From NCBI GenBank assembly GCA_024128875.1, contig JAMYFF010000001.1, positions 62,001 to 126,000 of the forward strand: DNA of 64,000 bases, given 5' to 3'. Shown piece by piece: positions 27,054-36,902 of the stretch; within the stretch, counting starts at the first letter, position 1; every line of letters begins with the position of its first letter. The DNA comes from Salinilacustrithrix flava. GTDB taxonomy: Bacteria; Actinomycetota; Acidimicrobiia; Acidimicrobiales; Salinilacustritrichaceae. The translations under genes and the position numbers were made by a program. The notes below the pieces were generated by a model. The model was given only the letters and a program-made list of their open reading frames with translations. It was not told the origin of the DNA and did no database searches.

Positions 27054-27646
27054 GCGGACTCCTCGCTTGCTCGGGGTGACCGGTCGAGGATGCCGGGTTC
27101 GGCCAGCACCGCTCGGATGGTGTCGGGGTAGAGGCGGCGCTCGACCTGCTTGATGCGCTCGTGCAGGGAGTCCGCGGTGTCGTCGGCCAGGACGGGCACG
27201 GCTTCCTGGGCCAGGATCGGCCCGGCGTCCATCTCGAGGGTGGCGACGTGGACCGTGCAGCCGGTGACCTTCACGCCGTAGTCGAGGGCGGCGTCGACGG
27301 CATGCCAGCCCTTGAACGCGGGCAGCAGCGCCGGGTGGGTGTTGAGGATGCGGTGCGGGAACGCGTCGTGGATGGCGCGCCCGAACACGGTGCCGTACCC
27401 GGCCATCACGACCAGGTCGATGCCGGCGTCGACCAGCACCTCGGTGACCTCGGCCGTGTAGGCCTCACGGTCGAAGTCGGCGCCGAAGGAGGTGCGCTCG
27501 TGGCACACCGCCCGCACGCCGTGGCGCTCGGCGACGTCGGTCGCGGCGCAGGGGCGGTCGACCACCACGAGCTCGACGGGGATGCCGTCGGTGAGGATCG
27601 CGTCGAGGAGGGTCCCGCTGCCGGAGGCGAGCACGGCGATGCGCAT
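27050..27646 (-). CDS. purN: Phosphoribosylglycinamide formyltransferase
   Basis: 198 residues. It transfers formyl from 10-formyl-THF to GAR, the third step of purine synthesis. Motifs: VLASGSGTLLDAIL (phosphate loop), the catalytic set with Asn-His-Asp at RILNTHPALLPAF and VTGCTVHVATLEMDAGPI, and ILAQEAVPV. ATG 27646 follows TACCTT by 9 nt. It is a two-gene operon with purH; other pur genes are not in the window. Confidence 0.95.
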   Translation of the reverse strand: MRIAVLASGSGTLLDAILTDGIPVELVVVDRPCAATDVAERHGVRAVCHERTSFGADFDREAYTAEVTEVLVDAGIDLVVMAGYGTVFGRAIHDAFPHRILNTHPALLPAFKGWHAVDAALDYGVKVTGCTVHVATLEMDAGPILAQEAVPVLADDTADSLHERIKQVERRLYPDTIRAVLAEPGILDRSPRASEESA

Positions 27647-27655
27647 GAGGGGCGG

Positions 27656-27661
27656 AAGGTA
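27656..27661 (-). promoter_or_regulatory. -10 box TACCTT, purN-purH
   Basis: Ends 9 nt before ATG 27646, the long end of the spacing range. Confidence 0.4.
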
Positions 27662-27693
27662 GCAAGCGGCCTCCCGATCCCCCGCACGGCTGG

Positions 27694-28494
27694 TCAGCCG
27701 CGCAGCTCCCGGGCCAGGCAGGAGCCCTCCGCGGTGAGGCCGGCGGACTCGCAGAACGAGCGGACGTCATCGCCCGAGGAGAACGGGCCCGGGTCGACCA
27801 GCACCCAGAAGCCGTCGCCGAAGGCGGACCAGTCGCTGCTCCGCGCCGCCACGACGCCGGGGGCATCGGCGCGGGTGCGCTCCCACTCCTCGGCCAGGGC
27901 GGCGGTGCCGGCGTCGTAGGGCACCGACTTGAGCTGGGCGAGCCAACCCCGGAAGCTCGTCGACAGGGCCGGCACGGACCCGGTGCCGTTCGGCTCGGTG
28001 CGGAACGAGGCCGCGGTGGTGGTGGGTGCCGTCGACGTGGTGGGTGTGCTTGTCGTCGTGGTCGTCTCGGCGACGGTGGTTTCCGTCGTGGTCGGTGCCG
28101 TGGCGCTCGTGGTGGTCGTGTCCTCGATCTCCACGCCGTCGAGCCCACCGGATTCGTCCGGGGTGGCGACCTCATCGGCGTCGGCTTCCCCGGATGACGC
28201 GCCCGAGTCGTCGTCGCCCAGCAGCTGGGAACCAGCGACGACCGTCAGGACGAACACGCCGATGGCGAGCGCGGCCAGGGCGATCGTGCGACCTGAACCG
28301 GCACTGACCTCCGGTCCGGACGCCGGTGCCGGTTCCCGGATCGGGATCGCCCACGGCGGGGCGTCGTCGATGGAACGGGTCTGGTCGACCGCACGGGTCT
28401 CGTCGACGGCCGGCGATGCCAGTGCCCCGCAGGTCGGGCAGCGGGCGGCATCGTCGGCGAGTGGCTCACCACAGGTGGTGCAGGGGGTGCTCAT
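27694..28494 (-). CDS. Zinc-ribbon membrane protein with SPOR-like extracellular domain
   Basis: 266 residues. N-terminal zinc ribbon CTTCGEPLADDAARCPTC (residues 5-22) faces the cytoplasm; a single span TIALAALAIGVFVLTVVAG follows; then a Thr-rich linker of about 45 residues with repeated TTT runs; finally a globular domain with SDWSAFGDGFWVLVDPGPF and RSFCESAGLTAEGSCLAREL. The last part resembles SPOR-like sensor domains (W-V-x5-GPF and two Cys), which bind peptidoglycan. The upstream neighbour on the same strand is a peptidoglycan amidase, consistent with a cell-wall role. A GAGGAA ribosome-binding site precedes ATG 28494. Function is inferred. Confidence 0.65.
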   Translation of the reverse strand: MSTPCTTCGEPLADDAARCPTCGALASPAVDETRAVDQTRSIDDAPPWAIPIREPAPASGPEVSAGSGRTIALAALAIGVFVLTVVAGSQLLGDDDSGASSGEADADEVATPDESGGLDGVEIEDTTTTSATAPTTTETTVAETTTTTSTPTTSTAPTTTAASFRTEPNGTGSVPALSTSFRGWLAQLKSVPYDAGTAALAEEWERTRADAPGVVAARSSDWSAFGDGFWVLVDPGPFSSGDDVRSFCESAGLTAEGSCLARELRG

Positions 28495-28568
28495 GGGCGC
28501 GAGTTCCTCATCGCTCCGACCGCCCCGACCATGGTGCCACGGCGACGTGGCGTGATCGTTGGACCCGC

Positions 28569-29597
28569 TCAGGCCAGCGGCGGGTCGACGCAGCCGCTGG
28601 TGCCGCCGCCCGAGCCGGCCGGCACGGCGACCTCCTTGGTCGGCTTGAAGCCGGAGCCGGGATCCTCGGTGCGCAGGAGCCGCAGGACGCCGTCGGCGAT
28701 GGCCCGCGCCTCGGCGTCGCGGAACTCCTCGGTCTCGAGCAGCGCGTTCTCGGCCGGGTTCGACAGGTAGGCGGCCTCGGTGAGCACCGACGTGACGCCC
28801 TGGGCGTGGCGCAGGATGCCGTAGTAGTCGTCGCCGGTGCGCATGGAGCGGCGGGCCCGGGCCCCGGGGTCGTCGCCGATGGCCCAGTCGGTGCCGAAGG
28901 GGGCGAGGTGCTCCTGCATCTCCTCCCACAGCAGACCGGCGAGGCGCTTGGACTCCGGGTCGGCGAGCTGGTGGTACAGCTCGCTGCCGGGCACGCCGGA
29001 GCGGCCCACGGGGGCGGCGTTGTGGTGGATCGAGAGGAACGCGACGGGTGACATGGTCCTGGCGATCGATGCCCGGGTGGCCAGGGTCATGCGCACGTCG
29101 GCATCCCGGGTCAGCACGACGGTGGCGCCCTCGGCCTCGAGCAGCGCCTGCACCCGCCGGGCGACGTCGAGGTTGAGGTCGGCCTCGCGCAGGCCCGTGG
29201 GCCCGACCGCGCCGGGCTCGGCACCCCCGTGGCCGGGGTCGAGCACGACGTGGGCGCCGAGCACCGGCTCGCCGGGCACGACCGCCGCGGTGGCGCACGG
29301 CGTGAGCACCTGCCACGCGCCCTGCTCGCCGCCGAGGACCGGCAGGACGAAGCCCGCGGGCGTGCGCACGGCCCGGACCTCGCCGTGGTCGGCGATGGCG
29401 GGGAACCCGAGCACGGCGGTCGAGGAGGGCGCGGTCGAGGTGGGCGCTGCGGCGGCCTCGGGCGACGACTCGGCCGGTGCGTCCGTCCTGGGACCGGTGA
29501 CCGCATCGCCATCGCTGGCTGCGGCGAGCGCGGCGACCAGGCCGGCGGCGAGCAGCACCACGGCGCTCAGCAGGATCAGACGGGACGAACGGGGCAT
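28569..29597 (-). CDS. N-acetylmuramoyl-L-alanine amidase (Amidase_3)
   Basis: 342 residues. N-terminal membrane anchor or signal (RLILLSAVVLLAAGLVAALA), a Pro/Ala/Ser-rich spacer, then the zinc amidase fold: VVLDPGHGGAEPGAVG (zinc His), LREADLNLDVARR (zinc Glu), FLSIHHNAAP (zinc His), and VLTEAAYLSNPAENALL (catalytic Glu). It cuts the amide between MurNAc and the stem peptide outside the membrane. The C-terminal tail (GGGTSGCVDPPLA) is short. CATCCT ends 7 nt before ATG 29597, so it may be leaderless. It probably forms a unit with the SPOR-like gene 74 bases downstream. Confidence 0.9.
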   Translation of the reverse strand: MPRSSRLILLSAVVLLAAGLVAALAAASDGDAVTGPRTDAPAESSPEAAAAPTSTAPSSTAVLGFPAIADHGEVRAVRTPAGFVLPVLGGEQGAWQVLTPCATAAVVPGEPVLGAHVVLDPGHGGAEPGAVGPTGLREADLNLDVARRVQALLEAEGATVVLTRDADVRMTLATRASIARTMSPVAFLSIHHNAAPVGRSGVPGSELYHQLADPESKRLAGLLWEEMQEHLAPFGTDWAIGDDPGARARRSMRTGDDYYGILRHAQGVTSVLTEAAYLSNPAENALLETEEFRDAEARAIADGVLRLLRTEDPGSGFKPTKEVAVPAGSGGGTSGCVDPPLA

Positions 29598-29657
29598 CCC
29601 TCCAAGGATGGGGGCGCCGGCACCGGGCCCCAACGCCGACCGCAGCCCGGGAACGGC

Positions 29658-29702
29658 TCTGGCCTGCATCCATGACCACCAGGGGCACGGATGCAGGCCA
29701 GA
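29658..29702 (-). terminator. 14-bp hairpin after sucD
   Basis: TCTGGCCTGCATCC (29658-29671) pairs with GGATGCAGGCCAGA (29689-29702) around a 17-base loop. It begins 25 bases after the sucD stop and precedes the amidase gene on the same strand, so it should terminate sucCD transcription. Confidence 0.7.
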
Positions 29703-29726
29703 ACGGAGGCGCTGGCGGTGGTGGGC

Positions 29727-30626
29727 TCAGCGGAGCCCGTCGACCACCTCGACCATGAGCGCACCGGCCTCGGTGGGGTTGTTGCCCACCTTGACGCCGG
29801 CGGCCTCGAGGGCCTCGCGCTTGGCGGCGGCGGTGCCCTTGCCGCCCGACACGATGGCGCCGGCGTGGCCCATCTTCTTGCCGGGAGGGGCGGTGACGCC
29901 GGCGACGTAGGACACGACCGGCTTGGAGACGCTGGCCTTGATGTAGTCCGCCGCCTCCTCCTCGGCCGAGCCGCCGATCTCGCCGATCATCATGATCGCC
30001 TGGGTCTCGGGGTCGGCCTCGAAGCGCTCGAGGCAGTCGATGAAGCTGGTGCCCGGGACGGGGTCGCCGCCGATGCCGACGCAGGTCGACACGCCGATGT
30101 CCTTCAGCTTGAGCTCGTACAGCGCCTGGTAGGTGAGGGTGCCGGAGCGGGACACGATGCCCACGTTGGGGCCCCCGGCCGAGGGCTCCTTGGCGATCTC
30201 ACCGGCGGTGATGCCGATGTTGCACTTGCCGGGGCTGATGATGCCGGGGCAGTTCGGGCCGAGCAGCTGCACGTTCGGGAAGTCCCGCTGCAGCTTGTTG
30301 TAGAACCAGGCCTCGTCGTGGGCGGGGACGCCCTCGGTGATGACGACGATGAACTCGACGCCACCCTCGGCGGCCTCCATGACCGCGTCCTTCACGCCTG
30401 GTGCCGGGATGAAGATGCAGCTGGCCGTGGCGCCCGTCTCCTTCACGGCCTCGGCGACCGTGGCGTAGATCGGCACGCCGTTGACCTCGGTGCCCGCCTT
30501 CTTGGGGTGGGTGCCGGCGACGACCTGCGTGCCGTACTCGGCGTTGCGCTGGCCGTAGAAGGAGCCCTGGGAGCCGGTGAGGCCCTGGTAGATGACCTTG
30601 GTGTTCTCGTCGACGAAGATCGCCAT
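29727..30626 (-). CDS. sucD: Succinate-CoA ligase alpha subunit
   Basis: 299 residues. It binds CoA and carries the phosphohistidine: H in [17 protein letters not shown]. CoA-site motifs are [36 protein letters not shown] and [12 protein letters not shown]. With SucC it converts succinyl-CoA to succinate with substrate-level phosphorylation; the sdh operon then takes the product. ATG 30626 overlaps the sucC stop by one base (TAATG). The ending [19 protein letters not shown] is ordinary for the family. Confidence 0.96.
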   Translation of the reverse strand: MAIFVDENTKVIYQGLTGSQGSFYGQRNAEYGTQVVAGTHPKKAGTEVNGVPIYATVAEAVKETGATASCIFIPAPGVKDAVMEAAEGGVEFIVVITEGVPAHDEAWFYNKLQRDFPNVQLLGPNCPGIISPGKCNIGITAGEIAKEPSAGGPNVGIVSRSGTLTYQALYELKLKDIGVSTCVGIGGDPVPGTSFIDCLERFEADPETQAIMMIGEIGGSAEEEAADYIKASVSKPVVSYVAGVTAPPGKKMGHAGAIVSGGKGTAAAKREALEAAGVKVGNNPTEAGALMVEVVDGLR

Positions 30627-31780
30627 TACTGGCCACCCCTTTCCTTGGCCAGGGCGACGACCGTCTCGGCGGCCTCCACCATGGTGGGCTTGCTGATGAG
30701 CGAGGCGGACTCGTGACGGCTCAGGATCTCCCGGCCCTCGGCGGCGTTGGTGCCGTCGATGCGGATGACGATCGGGGCGTCGATGTCGACGCGCTCGAGG
30801 GCGGTGACGATGCCGTTGGCGACCTCGTCGCCCTTGGTGATGCCACCGAAGATGTTGATGAAGATGGCCTTGACCTTCGGGTCGTTGTTGATGACCTCGA
30901 GGGCACCGGCCATGACCTCGGCGTTGGCGCCGCCGCCGATGTCGAGGAAGTTCGCCGGCTTGCCGCCCACCTGGTTGACGATGTCGACCGTGGACATGGC
31001 CAGGCCGGCGCCGTTGGCGATCACGCCGACGTAGCCGTCGAGACCGACGTACTGGAGGCCCTTGCTGTGGGCGTCCTCCTCGCGCTCGTCGCGCACCTGG
31101 GTCTGCTCGTACTCGCTGTAGTCCTCGTGGCGGAACGTGGAGTTGCCGTCGAGGGTGACCTTGGCGTCGAGGGCGTGGACCTCGCCGGTGGGCTTGAGGA
31201 TGAGGGGGTTGATCTCGGTGAGATCGGCGTCGCCCTCGGTGTACGCGGTGTACAGCTTGCGGAGGATGTCGACGGCGCCCTCGGTGGCGTCGGGGTTCAG
31301 GTTCGCCCGCTCCACCCAGTCGCGGGCGTCGGCCTCGGACAGGCCGTCGACCGGATCGATCCAGATCTTGGCGATGGCGTCGGGGTTCTCCTCGGCCACC
31401 GTCTCGATCTCGACGCCGCCCTCGGCGGAGAGCATGCCGAGGTGCTTCTTGGCGGAGCGGTCGAGGGTGAAGGAGGCGTAGTACTCCTCGGCGATGTCGG
31501 AGGCGACCTCGATCCAGATCGTGCGGACGACGTGGCCCTTGATGTCGAGGCCGAGGATGTTGCCGGCGTGCTCGCGCACCGCGTCGGCGTCGTCGGCCAG
31601 CTTCACGCCGCCGGCCTTGCCGCGGCCACCGACGTGGACCTGGGCCTTGACCACGACCGGGTATCCGATGCGGTCGGCGACCGCCACTGCGTCGTCCACC
31701 GTGGTGACGGCCTCGCCGTCGCTCACGGGGATGCCGTAGCGGGCGAAGAACTGCTTGCCCTGGTATTCGAGGAGGTCCAT
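30626..31780 (-). CDS. sucC: Succinate-CoA ligase beta subunit
   Basis: 384 residues. ATP-grasp N-terminus (LLEYQGKQFFARYGIPVSDG, VVVKAQVHVGGRGKAGGVKL) and a C-terminal ligase domain (GYVGVIANGAGLAMSTVDIV, NIFGGITKGDEVANGIV). It provides the nucleotide and succinate sites of the SucCD heterotetramer. ATG 31780 has an AAGGGAAG ribosome-binding site at 31793-31786, and a TAGTAT -10 box (31831-31826) gives a leader of about 40 bases, unlike the leaderless genes nearby. The upstream region is shared with the divergent gene at 31863. Confidence 0.96.
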   Translation of the reverse strand: MDLLEYQGKQFFARYGIPVSDGEAVTTVDDAVAVADRIGYPVVVKAQVHVGGRGKAGGVKLADDADAVREHAGNILGLDIKGHVVRTIWIEVASDIAEEYYASFTLDRSAKKHLGMLSAEGGVEIETVAEENPDAIAKIWIDPVDGLSEADARDWVERANLNPDATEGAVDILRKLYTAYTEGDADLTEINPLILKPTGEVHALDAKVTLDGNSTFRHEDYSEYEQTQVRDEREEDAHSKGLQYVGLDGYVGVIANGAGLAMSTVDIVNQVGGKPANFLDIGGGANAEVMAGALEVINNDPKVKAIFINIFGGITKGDEVANGIVTALERVDIDAPIVIRIDGTNAAEGREILSRHESASLISKPTMVEAAETVVALAKERGGQ

Positions 31781-31824
31781 GCGTGCTTCCCTTGTCTGGC
31801 TTGGGCCGGGGCGGCCTTCGGCCG

Positions 31825-31839
31825 GATACTAGGAGGATG
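31825..31839. promoter_or_regulatory. Overlapping divergent promoter: sucCD and leader peptide
   Basis: On the minus strand TAGTAT (31831-31826) is the best -10 box in the window and serves sucC. On the plus strand GATACT (31825-31830) ends 6 nt before an ATG at 31837 that opens a nine-codon frame. Confidence 0.5.
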
Positions 31840-31866
31840 CCCACCAGCCCCGGCCAATCACGATGA
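31837..31866 (+). CDS. Possible nine-residue leader peptide, coupled to next gene
   Basis: ATG 31837 opens MPTSPGQSR and stops at TGA 31864-31866, which overlaps the ATG of the next gene (ATGA). GATACT ends 6 nt before this ATG, the leaderless spacing seen elsewhere. It is either a coupled leader peptide or chance; the coding evidence is positional only. Confidence 0.3.
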   Translation: MPTSPGQSR

Positions 31867-32366
31867 GCCCGGTCGCCAAGCGACGCGGCCGAGGCCACAC
31901 CGGTCGGGCCGTCGCCGTCGCCGTGGTCGGCGTCGTCGTCGCGCTGGGCACCGCCTTCCTCGTGGCCAACCTGGCCAGCCGCGGCGACGTGCAGGTCCGC
32001 CTCGGCGACGACCGCTTCGACGCCGGCCGGGTCGAGAACCTGGCCCGCATCATCGACGAGGACGGCCAGCCGATCCTGTTCCCGGACCCGGCCAACTTCT
32101 CCCGCTCCATCTACGTCGACCACCAGGGCGGCGACCCAACCACGGGCTGGATCGCGCTCAGCGCCTTCGTGCCCGACCGGCCCGAGTGCACGCTCACCTT
32201 CGACCCCGAGGTCGACCTGTTCACCATCGACGACGCCCAGCCGGCGTCGTGCGACCGGGACACCACCTTCCCCCGGTCCGGCGCGGGCCTGCGCGTCTAC
32301 GCCACCGAGGTCGTCGACGACCGCCTCACCATCGACCTGCAGGACCCGGCGAACGCCCCCGACTGA
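31863..32366 (+). CDS. Single-span membrane protein of unknown function
   Basis: 167 residues. A basic N-terminus (MSPVAKRRGRGHTGR) precedes one hydrophobic span (AVAVAVVGVVVALGTAFLVA), putting the rest outside. The outer domain is acidic, with two Cys (PECTLTF, ASCDRDTTF) that could pair, and strands such as VYATEVVDDRLTIDL. I do not recognise it. ATG 31863 has no ribosome-binding site of its own but overlaps the stop of the nine-codon frame. It is divergent from sucC and converges with treZ. Confidence 0.6.
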   Translation: MSPVAKRRGRGHTGRAVAVAVVGVVVALGTAFLVANLASRGDVQVRLGDDRFDAGRVENLARIIDEDGQPILFPDPANFSRSIYVDHQGGDPTTGWIALSAFVPDRPECTLTFDPEVDLFTIDDAQPASCDRDTTFPRSGAGLRVYATEVVDDRLTIDLQDPANAPD

Positions 32367-32404
32367 ATCGGAACCCTGCGCCAGTTCGGGACCTCCGCGG
32401 GAAT

Positions 32405-32479
32405 CTGGCAGCGGCTGCGGAACACTGCCGCTTCAGCTCGGGGCCGGATTCAGGACTGGCGTTCCGCCTCCGCTGCCAG
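32405..32479. repeat. Dispersed 3'-end repeat, inverted pair (copies 3 and 4), likely terminator
   Basis: Copy 3, CTGGCAGCGGCTGCGGAAC (32405-32423), faces copy 4 (32461-32479, inverted, 17 of 19 bases). Together they form a 19-bp stem with two mismatches and a 37-base loop between the convergent genes ending at 32366 and 32450. Copy 4 is inside the last codons of treZ (AEAERQS). Confidence 0.65.
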
Positions 32480-34216
32480 ATTCAGGATGGCGACGCCGTC
32501 GGGGTCGAGGGCGACCACATCGGCGTTGCGGGTGGCGCCGGCGGCGAGCGGGCGACCCTCCACCCCGGCGAGCACGAAGCCGTCGGGGACCGGGACCGAC
32601 ACCGGGGCCGCCCCGAGGTTCACCACCACGAGCACGTCGCCGCGGCGGATGCGGATCCAGCCGACCTCAGCGTCGTGGTCGATCTCCTGCGCGCTCCACC
32701 GGCCGTCGGTGAGCGACGGGTGGCGGCGGCGCAGGGCGATGAGGTCGCGGTGCCACTGCAGCAACTCGGCGTGGCCGGACTCCCCGACCTCGTCCCAGCG
32801 CAGCACCGAGGACTCGAACGTGGTCCGGTCCTGGGGATCGGGGACGTCGGTGGGGTCCCAGCCGAAGTGGGCGAACTCGTGGGTGCGCCCCTCGGTGACG
32901 GCCTGGCCGAGCGCGGCGTCCTGGTGGTCGGTGAAGTAGCGGAACGGTGACGACGCCGACCACTCCTCGCCCTGGAACAGCATCGGCACGAACGGGCTGG
33001 TGAGCAGCAGGGCGGCACCGATGCGGAGCCGGCCGTCGGAGGTGCCGTGGCCGATGCGATCACCGGTGGCGCGGTTGCCGATCTGGTCGTGGTTCTGCAC
33101 CGAGACGACGAAGGCGTGGCCCGGCAGGCCGGCCGGCGAGCGGCCGTGCACCCGCTGGCGGTGCTCGGACCAGTCGCCGGCGTAGACCCAGGCCTGCTGC
33201 AGACCCCGCACCAGGTGGTCGAGCGTGCCGAAGTCCTCGTAGTAGCCGTCGGTCTCCCCGGTGAGCACGGCGTGCAGGGCGTGGTGCCACTCGTCGGCCC
33301 AGGACGCATCGAGCCCCATGCCACCGGCGGAGGCCGGCAGGACGTAGCGGGGGTCGTTGCGGTCGCTCTCGGCGATGAGCCAGCACGACCGGCCGGTGTG
33401 GGCGGCCGTGGCGGCGACCTCGTCGGCCAGCTGCTCGAGCAGGTGGGTGGCGGAGTCGTCGACCAGGGCGTGGACGGCGTCGAGCCGGAAGCCGTCGAGG
33501 TGCAGGTCTCGCTGCCAGCCGGTGAGGTGCTCGACGAAGTAGCGGCGCACCTCGCCGCTGCCCGGGCCGTCGAGGTTCACGGCCGCGCCCCAGTTCGTCT
33601 GGTGGCGCTCGGAGAAGTACGGGCCGAAGGCACCGAGGTGGTTGCCGTCGGGACCGAGGTGGTTGTGCACGACGTCGAGCACCACGCCGATGCCGGCGGC
33701 GTGGGCGGCGTCGACCAGCCGGCGCAGCCCGGCGGGGCCGCCGTAGGCGTCGTGCACGGCGTGGGGGAAGGTGCCGTCGTAGCCCCAGCCCCGGTCGCCG
33801 GGGAAGGCGGCCACCGGTAGCAGCTCGATGGCGTCGACGCCGAGGTCCACCAGGTGGGGCAGCCGCTCGACGACCCCGTCGAAGGTGCCCTCGGGGCTGA
33901 ACGTGCCGACGTGGAGCTCGTAGAGCACGGCTCCGGGCAGGTGGAACCCCCGCCAGTGCTGGTCGGTCCACGCGAAGTCGGTCTCGTCCGGCGCGTCCAC
34001 CGCCGAGAGGCCGTGGACGCCGTCGGGCTGCCAGCGCGAGCGCGGGTCGGGCAACGGGTCGGCACCGTCGAGGCGCCAGCCGTAGCGGGTGCCGTGGCCG
34101 GCCTCGGCATGGGCCACCCACCAGCCGCCGTCGGCCGGCGTCGCCGGGACGTCGTGTCCATCAACGTGCAGCGCCACCTCGGACGCGTCCGGCGCCCACA
34201 CCCTGAACCGCTTCAC
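32450..34216 (-). CDS. treZ: Maltooligosyltrehalose trehalohydrolase
   Basis: 588 residues, GH13. It releases trehalose from the end made by TreY. An N-terminal E-set domain ([19 protein letters not shown]) precedes the barrel: ELLPVAAFPGDRGWGYDG, VVLDVVHNHLGPDGNHL (region I), DGFRLDAVHAL (nucleophile Asp), WLIAESDRNDPR (acid Glu) and SVQNHDQIGNRA (region IV). It ends with a short beta domain. GTG 34216 overlaps the treY stop (GTGA). It is the last gene of treX-treY-treZ. The final codons lie in a copy of the dispersed repeat, so its C-terminus may have been extended by it. Confidence 0.95.
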   Translation of the reverse strand: MKRFRVWAPDASEVALHVDGHDVPATPADGGWWVAHAEAGHGTRYGWRLDGADPLPDPRSRWQPDGVHGLSAVDAPDETDFAWTDQHWRGFHLPGAVLYELHVGTFSPEGTFDGVVERLPHLVDLGVDAIELLPVAAFPGDRGWGYDGTFPHAVHDAYGGPAGLRRLVDAAHAAGIGVVLDVVHNHLGPDGNHLGAFGPYFSERHQTNWGAAVNLDGPGSGEVRRYFVEHLTGWQRDLHLDGFRLDAVHALVDDSATHLLEQLADEVAATAAHTGRSCWLIAESDRNDPRYVLPASAGGMGLDASWADEWHHALHAVLTGETDGYYEDFGTLDHLVRGLQQAWVYAGDWSEHRQRVHGRSPAGLPGHAFVVSVQNHDQIGNRATGDRIGHGTSDGRLRIGAALLLTSPFVPMLFQGEEWSASSPFRYFTDHQDAALGQAVTEGRTHEFAHFGWDPTDVPDPQDRTTFESSVLRWDEVGESGHAELLQWHRDLIALRRRHPSLTDGRWSAQEIDHDAEVGWIRIRRGDVLVVVNLGAAPVSVPVPDGFVLAGVEGRPLAAGATRNADVVALDPDGVAILNLAAEAERQS

Positions 34217-36902
34217 GGGGCCTCCAGGACGGCGACGGGGGCCTCGCCGAGGAGGTCGGCGAGGTCGATCGTGCCGCCCTCGACGGGGTGACCGCCGAAG
34301 ACCGGCGACCACTCCCCCGCCGGCAGATCGACGGTGGTGCCGGCCGCGACCGGGCCGCGGCTCGGGAAGCGGACGGCGACGAGCGCCACCTGGTCGCCTC
34401 GGGTGAACGCGACGATCCGGTCGGCATCGGGGCCGGACGCGACCAGCGGGACGTGGGCACCGGCCTCACCGGCGCCGAAGGCATCCGGGCGGCGGCGGCG
34501 CAGGCGGAGGCAGGCGGTGGTCAGCGCCAGCTTGGCGATTGGTCCGAGCGCCGGCGCGCGCATCGGGTCCAGGTCGTCGAGCTCGCCGGCGATGACCTCG
34601 TGGTCCACCGGACGCCGGTTGTCCGGGTCCACCAGCGACAGGTCGATGACCTCGGTGCCCTGGTACACGTCCGGGATGCCGGGCTGCAGCAGGCCGATGG
34701 CGGCCTGCACCTGGCTGTTCCACCAGCCGTGGCGTTCGAGGACGGACGCGTCGGCCGCGAGGTCGTCGACCGCCTCGGGGTCGTCGGCGATGCCGGCGAG
34801 CGCGGCCAGGCCGGCTTCGAACCCCTCGTCGACCTTCGTCCAGGACGTGCGGCGCTTGGCCTCCCGGGCGGCCTTCACCAGGTAGGCCTCGAGGCGGTCG
34901 CTGCTGATGGGCCAGGCGCCGAGCAGGGTCTGCAGCGCGACGAGGAGCGTGGTGGCGTCGGGCTCCACATCGTCCGGCCAGCGTCGGAGCAGGCGGGGCA
35001 GCCATCGCTCGGCCAGCGCGGGCCACGACGGCTCGAGCGTGGGCTCGCTGAGCACGTCGAGCCGGGCTCGCACGTCGGCGCTGCGCTTGGTGTCGTGGGT
35101 CGACAGCGTGGTCATGGTGCGGGGCCAGTGCGCCTGGCGGTGGCGGCAGGCGTCGTGGAGGTCGTCGACGGAGACGGCGGGGTGCAGCGGGTCGCCCCCG
35201 ACCTCGGCCGCGGCGATGAAGCGGCCGAGCCGGTACCAGGCGGTGTCCTCCAGGCCCTTCGCCGTGGCCGGGCCGGTCAGCTGCTGGAACCGCACCACCA
35301 GCGCCCGCTCGTCGTCGGTCGGACCCTCCTCGGGGTCCACCGCCCGCAGCGTCAGCACGTCGGCCAGGAAGTCGATGAGCCTCGGGTCGACGTCGGTGGC
35401 GTCCTTGGCCTTCCTGGCCGCCTCGTCGATGTGCTCGACGTCGGTGGCGCTCACCGTGCTCGCCCCGCCGTCGACGCCGGGCACGACGTAGGAGCGGTAC
35501 ACGTCGAAGCCCACGGCCAGCGCGGCGATCGCCCGGCGGAGGTCGTCGCGGGGGTGGTCCCGGTGCAGCGGGCGGGTCTCGGCGACGCGCAGCGCCACGT
35601 CGACGACGCGCTCGAGCTCGGCGGCGAGCAGCTCCTCCACCGCGTACCGCTTGGACTCGAGCACGACCTCCTCGGGCTCGGGCGCCTCCATGCCGCACAG
35701 CTCGTGCGCCCGTCGCTCCACCGCGGCCAGGGCACCGAGCCCGTCCGGGTCGACGAGGACGCCGTTGAGCAGGCGCATGGCCTCGTATCCGGTGGTCCCG
35801 TCGACCGGCCAGTCCTCGGGCAGCCACTCGTCGCCCTCGAGGATCTTCTCGACGACGATCCACGCGTCGGGTGCCGCGTGGCGGAGCCGGTGCACGTAGC
35901 CGCCGGGGTCGGCGAGGCCGTCTGGGTGGTCGATGCGGAGCCCGTCGATGCGGCCCTCGTCCAGCCAGCGCAGCGGGAGCTCGTGGACGGCGTCGAACAC
36001 GCGGTCGCGCTCCACCCGGATGGCCACGAGGGTGGTGATGTCGAAGAAGCGCCGGTAGTCCAGCTCGCGTGCGCCGGTGCGCCAGTAGGCGAGGCGGTAG
36101 TGCTGCTCGTCCAGGAGCCGGTGGAGGGCGTCGGGGTCGGCGTTCACCGCGTCGATCTCGGCATCGACCGCGGCCGCGACGGCCGGCTGGCCGAGGAGGC
36201 GACGGAGCAGGTCCTGCACCACGTCGAGGTGCCGGGCGCGGCGTCGACGGGCCCGGTCGGTGGTCGCCGGCTCGAGGTCGTCGAGGGTGTCGGCGACGAA
36301 GGCCAGCGAGGATGCAGCGAGCGGATCTGCATCGGGGGTGTCGGCGAGGCGGTCCGCTGCGGGGTGCAGAAGCAGCGGCAGGCTGCGAGGGGCGAGCGGG
36401 AAGCGGTGGCCGGGCGCCTCGGCCCGGAACCGCACGCCGTCCCGCCCCACGGCCAGGTCCCCGGCGGCGAGCAGCTCGCCGTAGAGATCGCCGAGCACGG
36501 GCAGCACGACGATGCCCTTCTGGTAGTCCTCCCGCCCGACCCAGTCGATGTCGAACCACTCGGCGGAGGACGAGGACGCGCCGTGCTCGAGCACGTCGAG
36601 CCAGCGCTGGTTGTGCCCGCCCTCGATGGACACGTGGTTGGGCACGACGTCGACGACGACGCCGAGGCCGAGGTGGCGCGCCTCGTCGCTGAAGCGCTGC
36701 CAGGCCTCGTCACCACCGAGGTCAGGGGCCACGCTGGCGTGATCGACCACGTCGTAGCCGTGCATCGAGCCCGGCACCGCCCGCAGGATCGGTGACAGGT
36801 ACACGTGCGACACGCCGAGGTCGGCGAGCAGCGGGAGGCGGGCCCGAGCGTCGTCGAGGGTGTTGCCGCCGTGCAGCTGGAGCCGGTACGTCGCCGTGGG
36901 CG

